A stretch of 64,000 nt of DNA. Source: Cyclobacteriaceae bacterium. GTDB taxonomy: Bacteria; Bacteroidota; Bacteroidia; Cytophagales; Cyclobacteriaceae. Of this stretch, positions 7,530 to 14,283 are shown piece after piece (within the stretch, counting starts at the first letter, position 1; each line of letters starts with the position of its first letter). The notes beneath the pieces were generated by a model. That model saw only the letters and a program-made list of their open reading frames with translations, was not told where the DNA came from and searched no databases. The stretch is taken from the NCBI GenBank assembly GCA_016786585.1, contig JAEUUI010000007.1, positions 372,001 through 436,000 of the forward strand. The letters run 5' to 3'. Made by a program: the position numbers and the translations under genes.

Positions 7530-9512
7530 ATGACAGAAGCGAACGAATCCTTCCCTGTAAAAGAAATTTTAACTGTCGCAGGACCATTTATTAAGGCGGT
7601 GGTTGACACCTACGTGACCCCAAAACTAGAAAGTCTCAAGAGGCGATTTAAACTCGATTACAATAAGTACCATGTCCCCACAGAGGAACAATTTTCTGAA
7701 TATTTTTATAGGACATACAAACGTTTATCCATCATAAATACACTTGTTTTTAATAACTCGCAGAGATTTATAAAAGATATATATGTACCCCTAACCCTTG
7801 TAAAAAGAACTGAAAAATCAGAGCAGAAGTATAAGATACAGTCGTTTCCTGTGAAATTACTCGATAAGTATGAAAAGTTGCTAATCACTGACAACGCAGG
7901 AATGGGGAAATCCACCCTAGTCAAGAAAATGTTTCTTGATACTATTGATGAAAAAAGAGGAATTCCTTTGTTGATTGAACTTAGGCGACTTTCCAAGGAC
8001 AAAACAATTATAGCGGAAATCCAAGAACAATTAAATTCACTAGCAAAGGATTTTAATAATAGTCTTTTACTGGAGTTATTGATTGAAGGGGGGTTCATTA
8101 TATTTCTAGATGGTTATGATGAAATTCCTTTATCCGACAGGGAAGTTGTGACTTCTGACATTCAATCTTTCATATCTAAAGCTGTCAATAACACATTCAT
8201 CTTAACCTCGAGACCCGAAAGTGCACTAAAAGGATTTGGGGATTTTCAGGAAGTAAAAATTGAGCCACTAAAGAAGAAAGAAGCGTTCGAGCTTTTAAGG
8301 AAGTATGATAAACAAGGATCGGTTTCTACTCTTCTCATCAAGAAGTTAGAAGAGACGGATATGGCAAATGTGTCTGAATTTTTAACTAACCCGCTTCTTG
8401 TTTCGTTATTGTTTACCGCATTTCAACATAAGCAAACAATACCTTTCAAAAAGCATATTTTTTATAGGCAAGTGTATGATGCAAACTTTGAATCACATGA
8501 TTTGACTAAAGGTGATTCCTATATTCATGATAAATATTCAAGATTAGAAATAGATGACTTCCATAGAGTATTAAGGCATATTGGTTTTTCTTGCTTGAAA
8601 GACAACCAAAGAATTGAGTTTAATAAGGATGAGATGTTGTCTTTGATTAGAAAGGCAAAAATATTTTGTGTTGACTTGAACTTTAATGAGTCAGACTATT
8701 TAAAAGATTTACTTTCTACTGTTCCACTCTTTACTCAAGATGGAAATTACTTTAGATGGGCCCACAAGTCGTTACAAGAGTACTTCGCGGCTCAATTCAT
8801 CTACCTTGATTCGAAAGAACAACAATCGAGAATTCTACTCCAGCTTTACAATAACCCAAGTTTAGACAAGTTCATTAACATTCTCGATTTGTATTATGAT
8901 ATTGACACAAAGACATTCCGTAGTACTATACTGCTGAGTTTACTAAGAGAGTTCAGAGGTTACTTCAATTCAACCTTTCAAGATAAACGGTATACTTTAT
9001 CACCGGAGGTTATTTCGTCTAGAAAGGAGATTTGCTTTTTAATCGAGCCGTTTGTTTTCACAATGTCAAGTCAAGAGAAAAGAATTAACCATGAGTTATT
9101 GGATAAAATGATTTCAAAACTGGGGGCGAGTAGGAGAATTTCAGGAACTATTGGCTCGCCAAATTATGACGAAAAGCTTTTTTGTTTGATCTGTAGCGAT
9201 GTGAAAGAGAGTCTCTGCGGTATGCTCTCAGGCAAACTGCCAAATTTGTTTAAAACAATGCCAAAGTTTGATAGCGGGGAATTTGAACTTAACATTTCTT
9301 ATTCTCTATCAAATGATTTTGAACCATACTTCTTAAATGATAAAATAGATGATCAATTTAACTCGATTGAAAACTTTGAACAGGTGAGTAAATTAATCTT
9401 GACCTCTAAAATAAGAACACCAAATATTGTTTCAACAGAGGCGTTAAAGTTGCTTCAAGAAATTGAAGAACAAATTCAAAATGAAAAGAGTGAGAACTTC
9501 TTACTTGACTGA
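7530..9512 (+). CDS. NACHT-domain STAND NTPase, candidate antiphage NLR-like protein
   Basis: This 660-residue protein has a central NACHT NTPase. Walker A is ITDNAGMGKSTL at residues 119-130, Walker B is IFLDGYDEIP at 191-200, and the sensor segment FILTSRPE is at 223-230. The winged-helix part ends in the NACHT hallmark HKSLQEYFAAQF near residues 408-419. The N-terminal 110 residues hold no catalytic motif I recognise. The C-terminal 220 residues show no obvious LRR, TPR or WD repeats, so the sensor is an unassigned domain. Bacterial NACHT proteins of this size have been shown to protect against phages; that function here is inference. It is strongly AT-rich compared with the housekeeping genes, suggesting transfer. 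The upstream neighbour is the SUKH gene. No signal peptide or membrane span is seen. Confidence 0.9.
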   Translation: MTEANESFPVKEILTVAGPFIKAVVDTYVTPKLESLKRRFKLDYNKYHVPTEEQFSEYFYRTYKRLSIINTLVFNNSQRFIKDIYVPLTLVKRTEKSEQKYKIQSFPVKLLDKYEKLLITDNAGMGKSTLVKKMFLDTIDEKRGIPLLIELRRLSKDKTIIAEIQEQLNSLAKDFNNSLLLELLIEGGFIIFLDGYDEIPLSDREVVTSDIQSFISKAVNNTFILTSRPESALKGFGDFQEVKIEPLKKKEAFELLRKYDKQGSVSTLLIKKLEETDMANVSEFLTNPLLVSLLFTAFQHKQTIPFKKHIFYRQVYDANFESHDLTKGDSYIHDKYSRLEIDDFHRVLRHIGFSCLKDNQRIEFNKDEMLSLIRKAKIFCVDLNFNESDYLKDLLSTVPLFTQDGNYFRWAHKSLQEYFAAQFIYLDSKEQQSRILLQLYNNPSLDKFINILDLYYDIDTKTFRSTILLSLLREFRGYFNSTFQDKRYTLSPEVISSRKEICFLIEPFVFTMSSQEKRINHELLDKMISKLGASRRISGTIGSPNYDEKLFCLICSDVKESLCGMLSGKLPNLFKTMPKFDSGEFELNISYSLSNDFEPYFLNDKIDDQFNSIENFEQVSKLILTSKIRTPNIVSTEALKLLQEIEEQIQNEKSENFLLD

Positions 9513-9701
9513 ATGTAAAGTACTAGTCAAGAGGCAGCTCATTTAAATTGTGAGAATAAGGCGAAATCGACAACAGACATTTGATCAAGACCATGCCACA
9601 CACGATGGGAATTATCCCACAGGGAGAATCGAACGTTTGACTGGCCGAAGTCAAACGAATATTTGAAATCTAAAATGTCTACCAGTCGCAATAACGTATA
9701 A

Positions 9702-10295
9702 ATGAGAATACTACTGATCATGTTATTACTTTCTGGACTTCTCCCGATCGCCAGAGCACAAAGCCACGTTGTTTCGGCAAAAGAGTTCATCAACATGATT
9801 GATTCAATGGGACTAAAATTTGAAATGCCCGGCAACTATCAGGAATCTGCTGTTATTGAGAATGATGATTTGTTTTATTCCTTTGCGATGAAGCATAAGA
9901 ACTCAGACTTTGAAGTACGGTACTCGATTTTCCCGATAAAACAAAAACTGGCCGAATATGAACTTTGTAAAGTAACCCCCGGCTGTGCGATGGTACATCC
10001 TAACAACTTGTTTCAGGCCATTGCTCAGGCAAACGTCCTGAACATGACGGCCGGAAAAGGGGCTTCGATAGGTCCATTTCCGAAGGACGCGGTGAAAGCG
10101 GAATTCAACGCGGACGTTGGGGGTTCGGCATTTTTTGAATTCAATTGCGACTTTGGAAAAGGCTACAAGTATGGACAAATGGTTGTGTTACAAAAAAATG
10201 CAGTCGCGGAAGTGATCATTACGTTCATGAGTAATGATAAATCAAAACATTCTGAACTCATGTTCGAAGCATTTCATTCATTGACGTTTAAGTAG
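9702..10295 (+). CDS. Secreted protein of unknown function
   Basis: This 197-residue protein begins with a clear signal peptide (MRILLIMLLLSGLLPIARAQ, cut after about residue 19). The mature part is a mixed alpha/beta sequence with motifs such as FEVRYSIFPIKQKL and MTAGKGASIGPFPKDAVKAE, and no lipobox. I do not recognise the family. It probably resides in the periplasm or is exported. It stands alone on the plus strand after a 189-bp gap in which I see nothing, and 29 bp before the next unknown gene. The ATG at 9702 is chosen because it gives the best signal peptide. Confidence 0.75.
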   Translation: MRILLIMLLLSGLLPIARAQSHVVSAKEFINMIDSMGLKFEMPGNYQESAVIENDDLFYSFAMKHKNSDFEVRYSIFPIKQKLAEYELCKVTPGCAMVHPNNLFQAIAQANVLNMTAGKGASIGPFPKDAVKAEFNADVGGSAFFEFNCDFGKGYKYGQMVVLQKNAVAEVIITFMSNDKSKHSELMFEAFHSLTFK

Positions 10296-10324
10296 TCTAC
10301 ACCTATGTTTTAAAACTATAAGCA

Positions 10325-10810
10325 ATGATTGAGATCGGAGACGTGGTAAAATTAAGGCCTTCAATTTTCGAAAATGAATTTCGAGGTAATCGGAATAATT
10401 GGTCAAATAAATTTATGTACGAAGACACGTTCAATTTCGTGTCAATATGGTTTGATAGTATTGGGCAGGAAGGTGATATGGCTAAAACGATTTTTGGTGC
10501 TTCAGAATCTCGGGTAATCCGAATAGAGCACGCTGAAGACGGTCAGCCGGTCATAGTAATAACAGACTTATTTAGAATAATATTTCCTCAAGCGGTAAGT
10601 TCAAATGAACTAAGTATTGCAAAATTTGAAGAAGGAACTTTTAGGCAGTTTAAATCCGACAGACATCTGATTGAAGATCTTGAATTTTTCGAGCAAGAGT
10701 ATTTAAAGGGTTTATTTTCGATCATGGAACGCGAGAACAATAAGCTCGATAAATACAGATTTCATTTTCATATGATGAAACGTGAAGGTAAATGGTTGAA
10801 TCCTCGCTAA
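10325..10810 (+). CDS. Hypothetical cytoplasmic protein
   Basis: This 161-residue protein has no signal peptide or membrane segment. It opens with MIEIGDVVKLRPSIFENEF, a beta-rich start, contains RVIRIEHAEDGQPVIVITDL near residue 60, and ends in a charged helical segment rich in Glu, Lys and His. I do not recognise the family; its size and place in the accessory block next to SUKH and NACHT genes would fit an immunity-type protein, but no motif shows this. It starts 29 bp after the secreted protein gene and ends 15 bp before the VOC gene. Confidence 0.65.
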   Translation: MIEIGDVVKLRPSIFENEFRGNRNNWSNKFMYEDTFNFVSIWFDSIGQEGDMAKTIFGASESRVIRIEHAEDGQPVIVITDLFRIIFPQAVSSNELSIAKFEEGTFRQFKSDRHLIEDLEFFEQEYLKGLFSIMERENNKLDKYRFHFHMMKREGKWLNPR

Positions 10811-10825
10811 CTTAATCCAACAAAC

Positions 10826-11188
10826 ATGAACTTTACCAGACTAGTCCCCAACGTTTACTACCAGGATATCAAGGACGGATTAAAATTCTTTGTCGATTGT
10901 CTCGGATTTGAAATTGCTCACGAGGAGTTAACGTCCGACAGCCCGTTTTGTGTAATCGAACGAGACGGCTTGCAGATCTTTCTTTTTCAACATGCCGAAC
11001 TCGCGAAAGAGCACAATCCGGAATTCCGGTTTCAAACAAAAGGCATCGAAGATGTGTACAAAACAGTAAGCGCATCGCACCCGGAATTTCTGCATCCCAA
11101 CCTCAGTAAAGTCACCGTGCGGCCGTGGGGCGCCAAAGAATTTGCACTGCGCGATCACCAGGTATGCATTATCGTTCAGCAGTGGTGA
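10826..11188 (+). CDS. VOC-superfamily (glyoxalase / bleomycin-resistance fold) protein
   Basis: This 120-residue protein has the beta-alpha-beta-beta-beta layout of the vicinal oxygen chelate superfamily. It opens with RLVPNVYYQDIKDGLKFFVD and later has FCVIERDGLQIFLFQ and VTVRPWGAKEFALRD, with the closing strand HQVCIIVQQW. The length and the RPWG-EF-RD pattern resemble bleomycin-resistance-like binding proteins more than true glyoxalase I, and the full set of metal ligands is not evident. The substrate is unknown. It is the third gene of a loose plus-strand run, 15 bp after the preceding stop. Confidence 0.8.
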   Translation: MNFTRLVPNVYYQDIKDGLKFFVDCLGFEIAHEELTSDSPFCVIERDGLQIFLFQHAELAKEHNPEFRFQTKGIEDVYKTVSASHPEFLHPNLSKVTVRPWGAKEFALRDHQVCIIVQQW

Positions 11189-11249
11189 TGCCGAGAAGAA
11201 ATAATCATTTTAACAAGAAAGACTTTACACTGACGGTAATTTTATCTTG

Positions 11250-11885
11250 ATGAAAGTCCGGGTCATATTAATTTACGTATTAGCATTTTTCTCTCCGGCA
11301 CAATCCGTTGCTCAGGAACATGTTGCTCACTGGCTTGACACAACGTTGACGGATGGACGTTACATCAAAATATATACAACGAGCGACAACGACTGGAAAA
11401 ATTTGTTTGCCGAATGGGGCCTTGGTAAAGAGAAGCATAAAGTGGACTTAGGAAACTTTGAACAAGGCTATCTCGTGGGGGATACTGATTTTCAAGTATC
11501 ATGGACAACTAAAAATGCGTTTGTCTTGAAAAAGAGTTGCGGAACCGATTGTTCTTACGTATTAGTATTTGATGTTAGAAAATCGCGGCCCTACTGGTTG
11601 AATACTGACGTTACGCCTGACAATCAGGATGACCAATTTTTTATTGACAATAAAGCCTTGGTAGTAAGCTTTAGCGACACAACATATTTTGAAGTTAAGA
11701 TTCAAGACCTTGAAACTGGTAAGAAATGCACATTTCAACTGCCGGAGTATTGGGCAAGAGGTGTTGGAAGATTTCATGACATAGTAGACTCATTAACGGT
11801 GAAGGGCGATCTCTTGTCGATCTATCAAAGTGGTGTGGACAACCTCACGTCAAAGAGAATGGCAAAAAAATTAGCATTCAGATAG
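11250..11885 (+). CDS. Secreted protein of unknown function
   Basis: This 211-residue protein has an N-terminal signal peptide ending near FFSPAQSVAQE. The body is rich in aromatic and acidic residues, with segments such as YIKIYTTSDNDWKNLFAEW and FVLKKSCGTDCSYVLVFDVR; the two close cysteines may form a disulphide. I do not recognise a family. ATG at 11250 is preferred over TTG three bases earlier. It closes the accessory run; the 21-bp repeat array begins about 70-140 bp downstream. Confidence 0.7.
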   Translation: MKVRVILIYVLAFFSPAQSVAQEHVAHWLDTTLTDGRYIKIYTTSDNDWKNLFAEWGLGKEKHKVDLGNFEQGYLVGDTDFQVSWTTKNAFVLKKSCGTDCSYVLVFDVRKSRPYWLNTDVTPDNQDDQFFIDNKALVVSFSDTTYFEVKIQDLETGKKCTFQLPEYWARGVGRFHDIVDSLTVKGDLLSIYQSGVDNLTSKRMAKKLAFR

Positions 11886-11954
11886 GAATCAGCATCCCCG
11901 CTCGAATCTTTCGAAAATCCAGCTTACAACCGTAAAAATCTTACAATTAGGGAG

Positions 11955-12026
11955 AAAACTCGCCACGCGAAAGATGCAATTAGCTACCCGCACGGAAGTT
12001 TGAGCTACCCGCACGAGAGTTGGAGC
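11955..12026. repeat. Degenerate left edge of the 21-bp minisatellite
   Basis: The 21-bp period of the array continues leftward in a diverged form. GCTACCCGCACG occurs twice exactly 21 bp apart (from about 11981 and 12002), and translation of the minus strand keeps a seven-residue period of the RVA-x4 type. These look like older decayed units at the edge of an array that grows from its centre. Confidence 0.6.
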
Positions 12027-12278
12027 ATGGTGACCGAGAAATCTCGCATGGTTGCTGAGAATTCTCGCATGGTTATCGAGAATTCTCGCGTGGTTACTGA
12101 GAATTCTCGCATGGTTATCGAGAAATCTCGCGTGGTTACTGAGAATTCTCGCGTGGTTACCGAGAAATCTAGCGTGGTTACTGAGAATTCTCGCGTGGTT
12201 ACTGAGAAATCTCGCGTGGTTACTGAGAATTCTCGCGTGGTTACTGAGAAATCTCGCATGGTTACTGAGAAATCCCGC
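12027..12278. repeat. 21-bp tandem minisatellite, 12 units
   Basis: Twelve head-to-tail units of 21 bp follow the pattern RTGGTTAYYGAGAAWTCTCGC, followed by one decayed unit to about 12299. Six units (2, 3, 4, 6, 8 and 10) carry the perfect 10-bp palindrome GAGAATTCTC; the others mostly carry GAGAAATCTC. Because 21 is divisible by three, four of the six reading frames stay open through the array (repeats of VVTENSR, WLLRILA, ARILSNH and REFSVTT), so long ORFs here are artefacts of the repeat. It lies 123 bp upstream of the M24 peptidase start. Confidence 0.92.
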
Positions 12279-12401
12279 GTGGTTATCCATGGAACTCGTG
12301 TCCACGCGCACGTAGATTGCCAGAGTTTACAGTTTACCCCCGGTTGGGTGATCGCACCGAAGTGCTGGTTCCGCTATTTTCGCTCATTCTCCCATACCAC
12401 C

Positions 12402-13091
12402 ATGAACGAAGCCCGGCAAAAACTCGTCACCGCAGAACAGAAAGCAAAACAGCTTTTCCATACCATAGAAACCCGCGGCCTGATTGCGCCCGGCAAATCC
12501 GAAAGTCAGCTCTGCCGCGAGATTGTGCAGATCGCCAACGATGAATTCGGAATAGCCGAGCACTGGCATAAGAAAATTGTGCGTGCCGGCATCAACACCC
12601 TGCAGCCTTTTATCGCTGAGCCGCCCGATAGAATTATTCAAACCGATGACATTGTGTTCTTCGACTTCCACCCAATCTTCGAAGGCTGGGAAGCAGACCT
12701 CGGTCGCACGTATGTTGTCGGCAACAATCCACGCAAACTAAAAATCAAGCGCGACATAGAAGCCGCGTGGCAGGAAGCGAACGACTGGTACTTCCGGCAG
12801 ACAGCCCTTACCGGTGCACAGTTCTTTGATTACGTTGTAAGCCTGACGAAGCGCTACGGATACGAATTTGGGAACGCCATTGCAGGCCACATCGTAGGCA
12901 AACATCCGCACGAACAACCAGACGACCCCAACGACATGTGCCTGGACGTTCACCCCGATAACCACACCGACATATTTCAACTGGATAAAGCCGGCAACAA
13001 ACGCCACTGGATACTCGAGCTTCAGTTTATCGACCGCCAACATAACATCGGGGCCTTCTTCGAGCAGTTGTTAACTAATGGCGGTGATTAA
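12402..13091 (+). CDS. M24 family metallopeptidase (Xaa-Pro aminopeptidase-like)
   Basis: This 229-residue protein has the pita-bread fold of creatinase/methionine-aminopeptidase enzymes without the N-terminal domain of prolidases. The metal ligands can be placed: Asp in VFFDFHPIFEGWEADLGRTY (two Asp), His in AGHIVGKHPHE, Glu in WILELQFID, and probably Glu in GAFFEQLL. It begins MNEARQKLVTAEQKAKQLFH. The reading frame stays open upstream through the minisatellite to about 12000, but the 134 extra residues would be pure repeat translation, so I choose ATG at 12402. No signal peptide; likely cytoplasmic. The array may influence its transcription. Confidence 0.86.
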   Translation: MNEARQKLVTAEQKAKQLFHTIETRGLIAPGKSESQLCREIVQIANDEFGIAEHWHKKIVRAGINTLQPFIAEPPDRIIQTDDIVFFDFHPIFEGWEADLGRTYVVGNNPRKLKIKRDIEAAWQEANDWYFRQTALTGAQFFDYVVSLTKRYGYEFGNAIAGHIVGKHPHEQPDDPNDMCLDVHPDNHTDIFQLDKAGNKRHWILELQFIDRQHNIGAFFEQLLTNGGD

Positions 13092-13139
13092 TAGCCGACT
13101 CGCTTCAGCGTATCGTTCAACCCTAATCTGGATTTGTAT

Positions 13140-13805
13140 GATAATTTCATCCCTTCGGGATTCTTTCGGATGGCAAACTTGCAATGCTGGTACAATTCCA
13201 TCCCTTCGGGATTGCCGCGAGTTCAATACCGTAACGTTTACGTTATCATGTGCAATCCCGAAGGGATGACATTCCTGTAGTAGGGAGGAGTTATAGAAGT
13301 CGAAACCCCGAAGGGGTGATATAACTGATTCTCTATGCATGAGGGACATCAAATCCCGAAGGGATGATATTCCTGTAGCAGGAGGGTGTTATTGAAATTG
13401 AAACCCCGAAAGGGGTGATATAACTGATTCTCTATGCATGAGGGACATCAAATCCCGAAGGGATGATATTCCTGTTGTAATTAAAGGGGTTTAAAAAACA
13501 GAACCCCAAAGGGGTGATATACCTGATTCTCTATACATAAGCGACATCAAATCCCGAAGGGATGATATTCCTGTAGCAAATAAGCGAGTTATAAAATTCG
13601 AAACCCCGAACGGGTGATATAACTAATTCTGTGCATAAGCGACATCAAATCCCGAAGGATGATATTCCTGTTGTAAGGTGATCATCGAAATCGAAACCCT
13701 GAAAGGGTGATATAACTAATTCTGTGCATGAGTGACATCAAATCCCGAAGGGATGATATTCCTGTAGCAAGAGGGAGTTATAGAAGTCGAAACCCCGAAG
13801 GGTGA
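13140..13805. repeat. REP array: composite units with two alternating hairpins, period about 99 bp
   Basis: Two short palindromes alternate: A = ATCCCGAAGGGAT and B = ACCCCGAAGGGGT, each followed by conserved tails (GATATTCCTGT after A, GATATAACT after B). A-boxes in direct orientation start near 13254, 13352, 13451, 13550, 13648 and 13741, spacing 98, 99, 99, 98 and 93 bp. Two A-boxes in opposite orientation lie at about 13148-13162 and 13199-13213. Several copies carry one-base changes that weaken the stem. The same A-B composite unit flanks the RAYT transposase gene at 36.6-37.4 kb, so this is a non-autonomous REP/BIME-type cluster. No gene is seen inside. Confidence 0.9.
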
Positions 13806-13827
13806 CACATCGTACGGACAAACAGGA

Positions 13828-14283
13828 TTACTCCATATTCATCTCATACCAGCTGTCGGCAGGAAGGTTGCCGCTTTGGGCAGCCTGTACAGCAAGCACA
13901 TCGCAGCGTTCATTCTCCGGATGACCGGCATGACCTTTCACCCAAACAAATTTAGGCTTGAACTTTTTATGAAGCGGAATGTAACGCTTCCACAAATCAG
14001 GGTTCGCTTTCTTGACAAAGTTCTTTTTCTCCCAGCCCCAGATCCAACCCTTCTCAACAGAATCAACTACATACTTTGAATCGGAGTAAATGGTGATCGG
14101 AATGCCGTCTTTCTTGATCGCCTCAAGGCCCACAATTACCGCCATCAATTCCATCCGGTTATTGGTAGTCAGGCGAAAGCCGGCTGAAAATTCCTTTTCA
14201 TGCAGGCCATATCGCATAATCGTTCCGTAACCACCCGGGCCGGGATTGCCCTGCGCTGCACCATCGGTATAAATCCGAATCAT
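13828..14283 (-). CDS. rnhA: Ribonuclease HI
   Basis: This 151-residue enzyme degrades the RNA strand of RNA-DNA hybrids, acting in R-loop and primer removal in the cytoplasm. All four catalytic acids are visible: Asp in IYTDGAAQGNPGPGG near residue 7, Glu in NNRMELMAVIVGLEA near 45, Asp in TIYSDSKYVVDSV near 68 and Asp in NERCD near 128. The start codon overlaps the stop of the CotH gene (14280-14283, ATGA), so it is translationally coupled to a secreted surface protein, an odd pairing. The REP array begins 22 bp after its stop. Confidence 0.96.
   Translation of the reverse strand: MIRIYTDGAAQGNPGPGGYGTIMRYGLHEKEFSAGFRLTTNNRMELMAVIVGLEAIKKDGIPITIYSDSKYVVDSVEKGWIWGWEKKNFVKKANPDLWKRYIPLHKKFKPKFVWVKGHAGHPENERCDVLAVQAAQSGNLPADSWYEMNME

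Noticed and set aside
12027-12278. CRISPR array of 21-bp repeats
   Set aside because: Units are directly adjacent with no spacers.
11889-12311. Minus-strand gene encoding ARILSNH repeats
   Set aside because: It is the antisense reading of the same 21-bp array, without a domain at either end.
12000-12401. N-terminal extension of the M24 peptidase running through the minisatellite
   Set aside because: The extra 134 residues are repeat translation and an intergenic tail; four frames are open here only because the unit length is divisible by three. A good start with family-like sequence exists at 12402.
13250-13805. CRISPR array
   Set aside because: The repeated part is almost the whole 99-bp period, the segments between palindromes are themselves conserved, and no cas gene is present.
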